A DNA stretch of 64,000 bases, from the NCBI RefSeq assembly GCF_040882075.1, contig NZ_JBBEBZ010000185.1, forward strand, positions 1 to 64,000, read 5' to 3'. Made by a program: the position numbers and the translations under genes. This document shows positions 1-9,178 of this stretch, one piece after another (the stretch's first letter is position 1; every line of letters begins with the position of its first letter). The notes beneath the pieces were generated by a model. It was not told the DNA's origin and made no database searches. It saw nothing but the letters and a program-made list of their open reading frames with translations. Origin of the DNA: Nitriliruptor sp040882075. GTDB taxonomy: Bacteria > Actinomycetota > Nitriliruptoria > Nitriliruptorales > Nitriliruptoraceae.

Positions 1-926
1 CCGTCGGGTACATCGAGAAGGCGTACACCCACACCCGGGACCTGGTCGCCAAGGGCGGCACCGTCCTGTTCGTGGGCACCAAGAAGCAGGCCCGCGAGAC
101 CATCGAGTGGCAGGCGACCCGCGTCGGGATGCCCTACGTCACCGAGCGGTGGATGGGCGGCATGCTCACCAACTTCGCCACGATGAAGGGTCGCGTGGCG
201 CGCCTCAAGGAGCTCGAGGCGATGGAGTCGTCGGGCACCTTCGAGCTGCTGCCGAAGAAAGAGGTCCTGCAGCTGCGTCGTGAGCACGAGAAGCTGCAGA
301 CCAACCTCGGCGGCATCCGCGAGATGGGCAAGCTCCCCGACGCCATCTGGGTCGTGGACACCGTCATCGAGGAGATCGCGGTCAAGGAGGCCAACCGCCT
401 CAAGATCCCCGTGGTCGGGATCCTCGACACCAACTGCGACCCGGACCTCGTCCAGTTCCCGATCCCGGGCAACGACGACGCGATCCGTTCGTCCGCGTTG
501 CTGACGCGCATCATCGCCGATGCCTGCGCCGACGGCCTGTTGCTCCGCGCGTCGCGTTCGCCCGACGAGGAGCTGCGCGTCCAGGCGATGCAGGCCGCCC
601 AGTCCGCCGGTGGCGGGCTCGAGGTGTCCGAGCCGAAGGCCGAGTGGGAGATCGAGCTCGAGCGCCAGCAGGCGGCCGAGCAGGCCACCCGCGCCGGCGG
701 CAGCACCACCCAGCCGGAGACCACCCCGCCGCCGGAGACCACCCCGCAGCCGGAGACCACCCCGCAGCCGGAGACCACCCCGCAGCCGGAGACCACCCCC
801 CAGCCGGAGACCACCCCCCAGCCGGCGGATGCCGCGCCGGCCGAGGCTGCACCCGCCGATGAGGCCGCCGCTCCCGAGGCCGCACCGGCCGAGGCGCCCG
901 CGACCGACGAGCAGCCCTCCAGCTGA
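1..926 (+). CDS. rpsB: 30S ribosomal protein S2 (5' partial) with repetitive acidic/proline tail
   Basis: Ribosomal protein S2 of the small subunit. The frame is open from base 3, so about 307 residues are visible and the N-terminal part lies outside the window. Family blocks are clear: FVGTKKQA, then VTERWMGGMLTN, then LPDAIWVVDT and IPVVGILDTNCDPD. The usual S2 fold ends near the residues DGLLLRA; about 120 further residues follow, with six ETTP-containing hexapeptide repeats and then an Ala/Pro/Glu-rich end. S2 is normally about 250-270 residues, so the tail is an extension. tsf follows after 128 bases, the usual rpsB-tsf pairing. Identification is secure; the role of the tail is unknown. 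Confidence 0.97.
   Translation, partial: VGYIEKAYTHTRDLVAKGGTVLFVGTKKQARETIEWQATRVGMPYVTERWMGGMLTNFATMKGRVARLKELEAMESSGTFELLPKKEVLQLRREHEKLQTNLGGIREMGKLPDAIWVVDTVIEEIAVKEANRLKIPVVGILDTNCDPDLVQFPIPGNDDAIRSSALLTRIIADACADGLLLRASRSPDEELRVQAMQAAQSAGGGLEVSEPKAEWEIELERQQAAEQATRAGGSTTQPETTPPPETTPQPETTPQPETTPQPETTPQPETTPQPADAAPAEAAPADEAAAPEAAPAEAPATDEQPSS
711..818 (+). repeat. Six tandem 18-bp units encoding the ETTPQP repeat of S2
   Basis: Six consecutive 18-base units of the form cagccggagaccaccccg, with one or two substitutions between copies, lie in frame in the rpsB tail and give the peptide repeat PETTPQ. The near identity at DNA level indicates recent slippage or unequal crossing-over, so copy number may vary between strains. 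Confidence 0.9.
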
Positions 927-1054
927 CCCGCCGCGTCCACGCGCGGACCGCGACGCTCACCCGGTGAGCTCGGTCCGCGCGGCCGCGCGTCCCTGCTCGT
1001 GCCCGCCCGCGCCGGCACGCACCCCACCGCACCCACCGAAACAAGGAGGCCCCC

Positions 1055-1666
1055 GTGGCCGTCTCCGCCGCTGACGTCAAGAAGCTGCGCGAGCTCACCA
1101 ACGCTCCGATGATGGCCTGCAAGATGGCCCTCGACGACGCCGACGGTGACATCCAGAAGGCCGCCGAGCTCGTCCGCGAGCGCACCGGCGCCAAGATGGA
1201 CGCCCGCGCCGCCGACCGCACCGCTTCCGAGGGGCTGGTCTACACCTACGCCCACACCCCGACGCCGGGGATGCCCGCCCGCGTCGGCGTGCTCCTGCAG
1301 CTGTCGTGCGAGACCGACTTCGTCGCCAAGGCCGACCAGGTCCAGGCGCTCGCCCGCAACATCGCCCTCCACATCGCCGCGGCCAAGCCCCTCGTGGTCT
1401 CCGAGGACCAGGTGGACGCCGGCCTCCTCGACAAGGAGAAGGAGTTCGCCCGCAAGGAGGCGATCGAGCAAGGCAAGCCCGAGAACATCATCGACCGCAT
1501 CGTCGACGGCAAGGTCAAGAAGGTCTACGAGGACTGGGTCCTGCTGAACCAGCCGCTCGTGATGGACCCCGACAAGACCGTCGCGCAGGCCATCAGCGAG
1601 GTCCAGGCCGTCGTCGGCGAGAAGCTCGAGGTCGCCCGGTTCGCCCGCTTCGAGGTCGGTGCGTAG
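1055..1666 (+). CDS. tsf: Elongation factor Ts
   Basis: Guanine-nucleotide exchange factor that reloads EF-Tu with GTP. The 203-residue protein is the short bacterial form. It starts with the UBA-like segment (VKKLRELTNAPMMACKMAL), and the conserved EF-Tu contact ETDFVAK is near residue 90. GTG start with an AAGGAGG ribosome binding site 7 bases upstream. It lies between rpsB and pyrH as in most bacteria. Confidence 0.97.
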   Translation: MAVSAADVKKLRELTNAPMMACKMALDDADGDIQKAAELVRERTGAKMDARAADRTASEGLVYTYAHTPTPGMPARVGVLLQLSCETDFVAKADQVQALARNIALHIAAAKPLVVSEDQVDAGLLDKEKEFARKEAIEQGKPENIIDRIVDGKVKKVYEDWVLLNQPLVMDPDKTVAQAISEVQAVVGEKLEVARFARFEVGA

Positions 1667-1692
1667 CCGGCCGACACCGGCCACGCGCGGCG

Positions 1693-1720
1693 CTGACGCC
1701 GTTCCGGCAGCGGCTAGCCT
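1693..1720 (+). promoter_or_regulatory. Candidate promoter for pyrH-frr-cdsA
   Basis: A CTGACG box (1693-1698) and a TAGCCT box (1715-1720), separated by 16 bases, resemble the -35 and -10 elements of a housekeeping sigma-factor promoter. They lie in the 97-base gap between tsf and pyrH, 43 bases before the pyrH GTG. Sequence match only; no transcript evidence. Confidence 0.4.
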
Positions 1721-1763
1721 CAGCTCCGCCACCCGGCCGATCGAGCCCCGACCGGAGATCTCC

Positions 1764-2510
1764 GTGTCCGACCGCAAACCACTCTCGCGCGTCCTGCTGA
1801 AGCTGTCCGGTGAGGCGTTCTCCGACCCGTCCGTCAAGGGCGGCATCGACCCCGGGATCGTCCGTCAGGTCGCCCGCGAGGTCGCGCAGCAGGCCGCTGA
1901 GGGCACGCAGGTCAGCATCGTGGTCGGCGGCGGCAACATCTTCCGCGGCAACTCGCCGTCCGCGACCGGGATGGACCGTTCGAGCGCGGACCACATGGGC
2001 ATGCTCGCGACGGTCATCAACGCGCTCGCGCTCCAGGACGCCCTCGAGAAGCTCGGGGTCGGGACGCGGGTGCAGACCGCCATCGGTATGCAGGAGGTCG
2101 CTGAGCCCTACATCCGGCGGCGCGCTCTCCGTCACCTCGAGAAGGGCCGCGTGGTGATCTTCGCCGCCGGCCTCGGTGTCCCGTACTTCACCACCGACAC
2201 CACCGCAGCCCAGCGAGCGCTCGAGATCGGCGCCGAGGCGATCCTCAAGGGCACCGGCGTGGACGGCGTCTACGACCGGGACCCCAAGAAGCACGATGAT
2301 GCGGTCCGTTACGACGAGATCGACTTCCTGTCGGTCCTCAACCAGGGCCTGCAGGTCATGGACTCGACCGCGATCTCCCTGTGCATGGACAACGCGCTGC
2401 CGATCATCGTCTTCGAGCTGCTCCGGGAGGGCAACATCGGCCGCGTCGTCCGTGGCGAGCACGTCGGCACGCTCGTGCGTTCCGCGGTGCCGACGCCCGA
2501 ACTGGTCTGA
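1764..2510 (+). CDS. pyrH: Uridylate kinase (UMP kinase)
   Basis: Phosphorylates UMP to UDP in pyrimidine nucleotide synthesis; a hexameric amino-acid-kinase-fold enzyme of the cytoplasm. 248 residues. The N-terminal RVLLKLSGEAF phosphate-binding segment, the glycine-rich VVGGGNIFRG loop and the C-terminal KGTGVDGVYDRDPKK block are all present. I use the GTG at 1764 because it places the family N-terminus correctly; a longer reading back to 1659 would overlap tsf and adds residues unlike the family. frr follows 47 bases later, the standard order. Confidence 0.96.
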   Translation: MSDRKPLSRVLLKLSGEAFSDPSVKGGIDPGIVRQVAREVAQQAAEGTQVSIVVGGGNIFRGNSPSATGMDRSSADHMGMLATVINALALQDALEKLGVGTRVQTAIGMQEVAEPYIRRRALRHLEKGRVVIFAAGLGVPYFTTDTTAAQRALEIGAEAILKGTGVDGVYDRDPKKHDDAVRYDEIDFLSVLNQGLQVMDSTAISLCMDNALPIIVFELLREGNIGRVVRGEHVGTLVRSAVPTPELV

Positions 2511-2557
2511 CCGGCACACCCACGCGGGTGCGGTGACGCACCCAACAGGAGCTGACG

Positions 2558-3118
2558 ATGAGCCTCCACGAGGTCACCACCGACGCCAACCGACGGATGG
2601 GCCAGGCGGTCGAGAAGGTCGCCGCCGATTTCAGCGCCATCCGCACCGGTCGCGCCAACGCCCAGATCCTGCAGAAGATCACCGTCGACTACTACGGCGC
2701 GCCCACCCCGCTCCAGCAGCTGGCCAACTTCTCGGTGCCCGAGCCGCGGATCCTCATGGTCAACCCGTTCGACAAGGGGTCGGTCAACCAGATCGAGAAG
2801 GCCATCCGAGACTCCGACCTGGGTCTGAACCCCTCGTCGGACGGGTCGGTCATCCGGTGCGTCTTCCCGGAGCTGACCGAGGAGCGCCGCAAGGACTTCA
2901 TCAAGATGGCCAAGGCGGCGGCGGAGGACGGCCGCATCGCGGTGCGCAACGTCCGCCGCAGCGCGCGTGACGCCATGCAGAAGCTCGAGGACGATGGTGA
3001 GGTGGGCACCGACGAGCGCGAGCGGGCGACCAAGAAGCTCGAGGAGCTGACCTCCACGCACGTCACGCAGATCGACAAGCTGCTCGACCAGAAGGAGCAG
3101 GACCTGCTCGAGGTCTGA
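2558..3118 (+). CDS. frr: Ribosome recycling factor
   Basis: RRF splits post-termination ribosomes together with EF-G. The 186-residue length is typical. The conserved N-terminal helix region (MGQAVEKVAADFSAIRTGRA) and the C-terminal block beginning RKDFIKMAKAAAEDGRIAVR mark the three-helix bundle. ATG start with AGGAG upstream. Only 2 bases separate its stop from cdsA, so the two are probably cotranscribed. Confidence 0.97.
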   Translation: MSLHEVTTDANRRMGQAVEKVAADFSAIRTGRANAQILQKITVDYYGAPTPLQQLANFSVPEPRILMVNPFDKGSVNQIEKAIRDSDLGLNPSSDGSVIRCVFPELTEERRKDFIKMAKAAAEDGRIAVRNVRRSARDAMQKLEDDGEVGTDERERATKKLEELTSTHVTQIDKLLDQKEQDLLEV

Positions 3119-3120
3119 AG

Positions 3121-3978
3121 GTGACCGACATCGACCCGCACCCCGAGCGACCGCGCAAGATGGTCGGCGGCCGGGATCTGCCGCTGGCGATCGGCGTGGG
3201 CGTGCTGCTCGCCGGGATCTTCCTCGGATCGCTGTTCTGGCACCCGGTCGCGTTCAGCCTCGTCGTCGCCGTGCTCGTCGCGCTGGCGTGCGTCGAGGCC
3301 GGCCGCGTCCTGCGTTCGGTCGGGTTGCAGCTCGAGGTCCCCGTCCTGCTCGTGGCCAGCGCCGTGATGATGTTCGGCGCCTACGAAGCGCGGCACGCCG
3401 GGCAGGCCGTCGGCGTCGGTGTGTTGTTCATCGGCGGGGTCCTGTGGCAGCTGTCCGACCCGCAGCGCCGCGACGTCGTGCGCACGCTGGCGACCACGGT
3501 GCTGTTCGGGCTCTGGGTCGGGTTCTTCGCCTCGTTCGCCGTGCTGCTGATCACCCGCCCCGAAGGTGCCGTCGTCGCCACGATGGGTGTCATCGGCGCA
3601 GCGATCTTCGCCGACATCGGCGCGTACGGGTTCGGCGTCGCGTTCGGCAAGCGCAAGATCGCGCCGTCGGTCAGCCCCAACAAGACCTGGGAGGGCTTCC
3701 TCGGTGGTCTGGCCGTCGCCACGCTGCTCGCCGTGATCGTCCTGCCGCTGGCCAGCGACCTGTTCACCGTCCTCGACGCCGCCATCCTCGCCCTGCTGTG
3801 CGGCTCGGCCGCGTTCATCGGCGACCTCGTGGAGTCGATGATCAAGCGCGACCTCGGACTCAAGGACCTCGGCGACCTCCTGCCGGGTCACGGCGGCGTG
3901 CTCGACCGCGTCGACGGGATCCTGTTCGCCCTCCCGGTGGGCTTCTACGCCGTCGAGCTGCTCACGCGCTCGAGCTGA
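3121..3978 (+). CDS. cdsA: Phosphatidate cytidylyltransferase (CDP-diacylglycerol synthase)
   Basis: Integral membrane enzyme that makes CDP-diacylglycerol from phosphatidic acid and CTP, feeding phospholipid synthesis including the pgsA product later in this window. 285 residues with about seven to eight hydrophobic segments. The diagnostic C-terminal CDS signature is complete: SMIKRDLGLKDLGDLLPGHG followed by GVLDRVD near residues 239-265. GTG start 2 bases after frr. Confidence 0.95.
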   Translation: MTDIDPHPERPRKMVGGRDLPLAIGVGVLLAGIFLGSLFWHPVAFSLVVAVLVALACVEAGRVLRSVGLQLEVPVLLVASAVMMFGAYEARHAGQAVGVGVLFIGGVLWQLSDPQRRDVVRTLATTVLFGLWVGFFASFAVLLITRPEGAVVATMGVIGAAIFADIGAYGFGVAFGKRKIAPSVSPNKTWEGFLGGLAVATLLAVIVLPLASDLFTVLDAAILALLCGSAAFIGDLVESMIKRDLGLKDLGDLLPGHGGVLDRVDGILFALPVGFYAVELLTRSS

Positions 3979-4020
3979 GCGGACCCGGCTGACACCGGTC
4001 GGGGGCCCGCTGCGCTGCCG

Positions 4021-4026
4021 TACCAT
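4021..4026 (+). promoter_or_regulatory. Candidate -10 box upstream of rlmN
   Basis: TACCAT matches TANNNT and lies 36 bases before the rlmN GTG in the short gap after cdsA. No convincing -35 element at 16-18 bases. Confidence 0.25.
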
Positions 4027-4061
4027 CGGTGGCCACCACGTCGCACCGACCCGGAGCTCGC

Positions 4062-5240
4062 GTGTCCACCGCTCCACCCTCCCACCCCGAAGCGATCGAC
4101 CCGTACGCGCTCGATCGCGACGGGCTCGCTGCGGTGCTCGCCGAGCTCGGCGCGCCGGCCTACCGCGCCCGGCAGGTGCACGCGTGGTTGGTCCGCGGTG
4201 TCGACGATCCGGAGGCGATGACCGACCTCCCACGCGATCTGCGGGACCAGCTCGGGGAGCGGTTCGCGCCCGCGCGGCCCGAGCTCGTCGCGCACACGGT
4301 GGCCGACGACGGACACACCCACAAGCTGCTGCTGCGCTACCCGGACGGTGAAGCGATCGAGACCGTCCTGATGCTCTACCCCGGCCGGGCGACGGTCTGC
4401 ATCTCGACCCAGGCCGGGTGTGCCATGGGGTGCCCGTTCTGTGCGACCGGACAGCTCGGCTTCCGGCGCCAGCTCACCGCCGGCGAGGTGGTCCGTCAGG
4501 TCGTCGTGTGCGACGCCGCCCTCCGCAGCGGGACCATCGACGCGGATTCGCTCCCGGAGGACGCGCCGGACCACGTGACCAACGTGGTGTTCATGGGCAT
4601 GGGCGAACCGCTCGCCAACCTCCCGGCGACGTTGGCCACCGTCGGTTGGCTCCACGACCCGGAGGGGTTCCGCTTGTCGGCCCGCGGGATCACGGTGTCC
4701 ACGGTCGGCCTCGTCCCGGGCATCGACAAGCTCGCCGACGTGGGGCTTCCGGTCACCCTCGCGGTGAGCCTGCACGCCGCGACCGACGAGCTGCGTGACG
4801 AGCTGGTGCCGGTGAACCGGTCCCACCCCCTGGCGGAGCTCGAGGACGCCGTGCGCCGCTACCGCGACCGCACGAACCGGCGAGTGACCATCGAGTGGTG
4901 CCTCATCGGTGACGTCAACGACGACGCGCACCAGGCCGATCGGCTCGCCGTCATCGCACGTCGGCTCCGCGCCCACGTCAACGTCATCCCGATGAACCCG
5001 ACGCCCGGGGTCCGGTGGAAGGAACCCTCCAAGCGGGCCACGCACGCCTTCGTCGCCCGGGTCCGTGACCGCGGCGCGAACATCACCCTGCGCGACACCC
5101 GTGGCCGCGATGCCGACGCCGCCTGTGGGCAGCTGCTCGCGAGCTACGACCTCGGCTCCGGCAGCCGCCTGCCCGCGGCCGTCGGTGCCGCCGAGCGGGT
5201 CGACCAGCTCCTGCCGCTGCGCCAGGGGCCCGCATCGTGA
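4062..5240 (+). CDS. rlmN: Dual-specificity RNA methyltransferase RlmN
   Basis: Radical-SAM enzyme that methylates C2 of A2503 in 23S rRNA and A37 of some tRNAs. The CxxxCxxC cluster motif reads CAMGCPFCATG, followed by MGMGEPLAN and the SLHAATDELRDELVP block; the C-terminal NVIPMNPTPG segment is also typical. I choose the GTG at 4062 (GGAG 6 bases upstream), giving 392 residues; an in-frame start at 4029 is possible. The stop overlaps the dxr start by 4 bases. Confidence 0.94.
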   Translation: MSTAPPSHPEAIDPYALDRDGLAAVLAELGAPAYRARQVHAWLVRGVDDPEAMTDLPRDLRDQLGERFAPARPELVAHTVADDGHTHKLLLRYPDGEAIETVLMLYPGRATVCISTQAGCAMGCPFCATGQLGFRRQLTAGEVVRQVVVCDAALRSGTIDADSLPEDAPDHVTNVVFMGMGEPLANLPATLATVGWLHDPEGFRLSARGITVSTVGLVPGIDKLADVGLPVTLAVSLHAATDELRDELVPVNRSHPLAELEDAVRRYRDRTNRRVTIEWCLIGDVNDDAHQADRLAVIARRLRAHVNVIPMNPTPGVRWKEPSKRATHAFVARVRDRGANITLRDTRGRDADAACGQLLASYDLGSGSRLPAAVGAAERVDQLLPLRQGPAS

Positions 5241-6433
5241 GCGATCAGCGACGACGCGTGGTCCTGCTCGGCTCCACCGGCTCGATCGGCACCCAGGCGC
5301 TCGACGTCGTGGTCGCGCACCCGGGCCGCTTCGAGGTCGTGGCGCTCGCTGCGGGCTCGGACGGCGCGACCCTCGCCGCACAGGCCGACGCCCACGGGGT
5401 CCGGCGCGTCGCGCTCGCCGATCCCGCTGCGGCAGCCGAGCTGCGCGCCGCGCGGCCGGACCTCGACGTCCTCGACGGACGACGGGGTGTGGTCGAGCTG
5501 GCCGGCGACGACGCCGACCTCGTCCTCAACGGCATCACGGGGTCGGTCGGGCTCGAACCCACGCTGGCGGCGCTCGACGCCGGGACACCGGTCGCGCTGG
5601 CCAACAAGGAGTCGCTGATCGTCGGCGGTGACCTGGTGGTCGCTGCAGCCGAACGAGCAGGGGGTCGCGAGAGCCACCTGATCCCGGTCGACTCCGAGCA
5701 CTCCGCCCTCGCGCAGTGCCTGCGTGGCGGGCGTCGCAGCGAGGTCGGCCGGCTCGTCGTCACCGCCTCCGGCGGGCCGTTCCGTGGCCGGACCCGGGCC
5801 GAGCTCGCCGACGTCACCGTCGACGACGCGCTCGCCCACCCCACCTGGAGCATGGGACCGGTGGTCACGATCAACTCCGCGACCCTGATGAACAAGGGGC
5901 TCGAGCTGATCGAGGCGCACGAGCTGTTCAACATCCCGTGGGAGCGCATCGACGTCGTCGTGCACCCGCAGTCGGTCGTCCACTCGATGGTCGAGTTCGT
6001 CGACGGGTCGACGCTCGCACAGCTGTCGCCGCCCGACATGCGCCTGCCGATCCAGCTCGCCATGACCTGGCCCGACCGGCTCGACCACGCGTTCGTCGCC
6101 TGCGACTGGACCCAGGCCAGCGAGTTGACCTTCGAGCCGGTCGACCGGTCCACCTTCCGTGCGCTCGACCTCGCCGAGGACGCCGGTCGGCGTCGGGGGA
6201 CCTGGCCGGCGGTCCTGAACGCGGCCAACGAGGTCGCGGTCGATGCCTTCCGCACCGGACGGCTGCCGTTCCTCGGGATCGCCGAGCTCGTGGAACGCAC
6301 CCTCGAGGCCTGGGCAGCCACCGGCCCCGGCGCACCGAACCACCTGCAGGACGTGCTCGACGCGGATGCGTGGGCGCGGGCGTGCGCCGCCGAGGCGCTC
6401 GGCCACCGGTCCACCGTGACCGTGGAGGGGTAG
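5237..6433 (+). CDS. dxr: 1-deoxy-D-xylulose-5-phosphate reductoisomerase
   Basis: Converts DXP to 2-C-methyl-D-erythritol 4-phosphate with NADPH in the MEP isoprenoid pathway. 398 residues. NADPH-binding LLGSTGSIGTQALDVV at the N-terminus, NKESLIVGGDLV in the middle, the substrate loop TASGGPFRG, then INSATLMNKGLELIEAHELF and NAANEVAVDAF. The GTG start overlaps the rlmN stop (GTGA), so translation is probably coupled. ispG of the same pathway lies one gene downstream. Confidence 0.97.
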   Translation: MSDQRRRVVLLGSTGSIGTQALDVVVAHPGRFEVVALAAGSDGATLAAQADAHGVRRVALADPAAAAELRAARPDLDVLDGRRGVVELAGDDADLVLNGITGSVGLEPTLAALDAGTPVALANKESLIVGGDLVVAAAERAGGRESHLIPVDSEHSALAQCLRGGRRSEVGRLVVTASGGPFRGRTRAELADVTVDDALAHPTWSMGPVVTINSATLMNKGLELIEAHELFNIPWERIDVVVHPQSVVHSMVEFVDGSTLAQLSPPDMRLPIQLAMTWPDRLDHAFVACDWTQASELTFEPVDRSTFRALDLAEDAGRRRGTWPAVLNAANEVAVDAFRTGRLPFLGIAELVERTLEAWAATGPGAPNHLQDVLDADAWARACAAEALGHRSTVTVEG

Positions 6434-6437
6434 GCAG

Positions 6438-7886
6438 ATGTCCGGTCCCGCAGCCATCACCGTCTTCGTGGTCAGCCTGATCGCCGCGATCATGCTCCAC
6501 GAGGCGGGTCACCTCCTCACCGCGCGCCGGTTCGGGATGCGTGCCGACCGGTTCTTCCTCGGCTTCGGGCCGACGCTCTGGTCGACCCGCCGCGGCGAGA
6601 CGGAGTACGGCGTCAAGGCGCTGCCGCTCGGCGGTTTCGTGCGGATCCGGGGCATGAGCGAGCTCGACGACCGGCTCGCCCCGGTCCCGGACGCCGTCTT
6701 CTCGACCGACGCCGTCGCGGCCGACCGCGAGCTGGTCGTCGCCGGTGGCGGCCCCGTCGGCGGTGCCAGCATCCCGGACGCCACGTGGGACCGGTTCGAC
6801 ACCGAGCTCCGCCACCGGGGGACCGACCCGACCACCACCGTCACCATCGTGGACCGGACACGCGCGAGCGTCGGGACCTCGAGCTCGCTGGCCGACGCGC
6901 GCGACGCTGCAGAAGCCGCGATCACGCGTGAGGTCGGGACCTCGCAGCAGCTCGGTGACCTCCCCCACCGCCTCCTCCACGGCGACCGGGGCCGCTTCTT
7001 CGCCGATCGACCGGCCTGGCAGCGGGCGATCGTGTTGGCTGCCGGGTCCGCGGTCCACTTCCTGATCGCGATCGTCCTGCTGCTGGCGATGTTCCTGTTC
7101 ACGGCCTCGCAGTTCGTCGGCATCGACCCGACGGTCACCGGCGTCCTCGAGGACTCTCCCGCTGAAGCTGCTGGCCTGCAGGTGGGTGACGAGCTGGTCG
7201 CGGTCGAGGGCACCCGCTCGGGCGACTACGAGCAGCTGCGGGACGTCATCCGTGCCCGCCCGGGCGAGCCCATCGACCTCACCGTCATCCGTGACGGGGT
7301 CGAGCTGACCCTGACCGTCACGCCGCGACTCGGCGAGGACCCGTCCACCGGCGAGGAGGTCGGCCAGGTCGGGTTCGTGCCGACCGAGGTCTACGCCGCG
7401 TTGCCGCCGGGCGAAGCCATCCGCGAGGCGTTCACCGGACCGGTCGGCTTCGTGACCCAGGTCGAGCAGACGTTCGTCGCCATCGGCCGCGTCTTCGGAC
7501 CGGAGGGGCTCGCCGGTATGTTCGATCAGGCGACCGGTGCGGCCGAACGGGACGCGCAGGGTGCGGTCTCCATCGTCGGTGCCGCCGGTATCGCCGGCCA
7601 GGCTGCGGCCTTCGGTATCGGCACCCTGCTGCTGCTGATCGCCTCCATCAACGTCTTCATCGGCATCTTCAACCTGCTGCCGCTGCCGCCCCTCGACGGC
7701 GGCCACCTCGCCGTCCTCGGGATCGAACGCGCGGTCAACGCGGTCCGCCGCCTGCGCGGTCGCACCGACGAGTTCACCGTCGATCCACGGGCCATCGCGG
7801 CCGTGATGGTGCCCGTGCTCGTCGTGCTCGGTTTCGTCTTCGTCACCCTCACCTTCCTCGACATCACCCAGCCGATCCGTCTGTGA
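6438..7886 (+). CDS. rseP: Site-2 protease, RseP/RIP family
   Basis: Intramembrane zinc metalloprotease that cleaves membrane-bound anti-sigma factors or signal-peptide remnants. 482 residues. The zinc motif HEAGH is in the first membrane segment (about residues 21-25), a PDZ domain lies near 225-310, and the second active-site motif LPLPPLDGGHL precedes the last membrane segments. About 100 residues between the first core block and DRPAWQRAIVLAAGSAVHFL (roughly 85-190) are extra, hydrophilic and unlike the family. The gene sits between dxr and ispG, a classic actinobacterial position, and overlaps ispG by 4 bases. Confidence 0.93.
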   Translation: MSGPAAITVFVVSLIAAIMLHEAGHLLTARRFGMRADRFFLGFGPTLWSTRRGETEYGVKALPLGGFVRIRGMSELDDRLAPVPDAVFSTDAVAADRELVVAGGGPVGGASIPDATWDRFDTELRHRGTDPTTTVTIVDRTRASVGTSSSLADARDAAEAAITREVGTSQQLGDLPHRLLHGDRGRFFADRPAWQRAIVLAAGSAVHFLIAIVLLLAMFLFTASQFVGIDPTVTGVLEDSPAEAAGLQVGDELVAVEGTRSGDYEQLRDVIRARPGEPIDLTVIRDGVELTLTVTPRLGEDPSTGEEVGQVGFVPTEVYAALPPGEAIREAFTGPVGFVTQVEQTFVAIGRVFGPEGLAGMFDQATGAAERDAQGAVSIVGAAGIAGQAAAFGIGTLLLLIASINVFIGIFNLLPLPPLDGGHLAVLGIERAVNAVRRLRGRTDEFTVDPRAIAAVMVPVLVVLGFVFVTLTFLDITQPIRL

Positions 7887-9085
7887 GCACCGACCCCGCC
7901 ACCCCGTCCGAGAGGTCCGCTGTGTCCGGCACCCTCCCCGTCGTCCCCGCCCAGACGGCCCCCGATCCGTTCACCTCGCCGGGACCGAAGCGGCGTCTCA
8001 GCCGCAAGATCCGGGTCGGCCCGATCGAGGTGGGCGGCGACGCGCCCATCACCGTCCAGACCATGACGGTGACTCCGACCCACGAGGCCGACACCACCCT
8101 CCAGGCGATCGCCGCCTGCCAGGCCGCAGGGGCCGACATCGTGCGGGTCGCCGTCCCACGGCGCGAGGACGCCGAGGCGCTGCCCTACATCGTCGAGCAC
8201 GCCCGCATCCCGGTCATCGCCGACATCCACTTCCAGTGGAAGTACGCGGTGCTGGCGATCGAGGCCGGGTGCGCTGCCGTGCGCATCAACCCGGGCAACA
8301 TCAAGAAGCACGACAAGGTCGCCCTCCTCGGTCAGCTCGCCGACGAGGCCGGCGTGGCGATCCGCATCGGCGTCAACGGCGGCAGCCTCGAGGACGACGT
8401 GCTCGCCCGGCACGGGGGGAGGGCCACCCCGGAAGCGATGGTCGAGTCGGCCCTGAACGAGGTCAAGCTGCTCGAGGACGTCGGCTTCGGTAACACCAAG
8501 ATCTCGGTCAAGCACTCCGACCCCTGGGTGATGATCCAGACCTACCGGCTCCTGGCCTCGTCGTGCGACTACCCCCTCCACCTCGGCGTGACCGAGGCGG
8601 GACCGCTCAAGACCGGGTCGATCAAGTCGGCCGTCGGCATCGGTGCGCTCCTCGCTGAGGGCATCGGCGACACCATCCGTGTGTCGCTGTCGGCCGATCC
8701 CGTCGAGGAGGTCAAGGCCGGCATCGCCATCCTCGAGGCCCTGCACCTGCGCGAACGCGGCCTCGACGTCGTGTCGTGTCCGTCCTGCGGCCGCGCCCAG
8801 GTCGACGTGTGGACGCTCGCAGAGGAGGTCCAGAAGGGCCTCGAGGGCCTCGACGCGCCGCTCCGCGTGGCGGTCATGGGGTGCGTGGTCAACGGACCGG
8901 GCGAGGCCCGCGAGGCCGACCTCGGGGTCGCCGCCGGCAACGGTAAGGGCGACATCATAAAGAAGGGCGAACGCATCGCGACCGTGCGCGAGGAGGACAT
9001 CGTCGAGGCGATGGTCCACTACGCCACGGAGATGGCCGCCGAGATCCGCGCCGAGCGTGGCGAGGGCGACCCTGTCGTCGCGTAG
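7883..9085 (+). CDS. ispG: 4-hydroxy-3-methylbut-2-en-1-yl diphosphate synthase (IspG/GcpE)
   Basis: Iron-sulfur enzyme of the penultimate MEP-pathway step, making HMBPP. 400 residues from the overlapping GTG at 7883; a GTG at 7922 is an alternative. N-terminal KIRVGPIEVGGDAPITVQTM, then VRINPGNIK, and the cluster cysteines in CPSCGR and MGCVVNGPGEA near the C-terminus. End of the first housekeeping block: the next gene is on the other strand and belongs to the accessory island. Confidence 0.97.
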   Translation: MSTDPATPSERSAVSGTLPVVPAQTAPDPFTSPGPKRRLSRKIRVGPIEVGGDAPITVQTMTVTPTHEADTTLQAIAACQAAGADIVRVAVPRREDAEALPYIVEHARIPVIADIHFQWKYAVLAIEAGCAAVRINPGNIKKHDKVALLGQLADEAGVAIRIGVNGGSLEDDVLARHGGRATPEAMVESALNEVKLLEDVGFGNTKISVKHSDPWVMIQTYRLLASSCDYPLHLGVTEAGPLKTGSIKSAVGIGALLAEGIGDTIRVSLSADPVEEVKAGIAILEALHLRERGLDVVSCPSCGRAQVDVWTLAEEVQKGLEGLDAPLRVAVMGCVVNGPGEAREADLGVAAGNGKGDIIKKGERIATVREEDIVEAMVHYATEMAAEIRAERGEGDPVVA

Positions 9086-9178
9086 CCGTCGCGGTCGTCC
9101 GTCCGCTCGCTGCAGGTGACGGAGACCGCGGTCAGCGGGCCGGCGGGACCCCTGCTCCAGTTCGGGCTTCTCGCCCCG

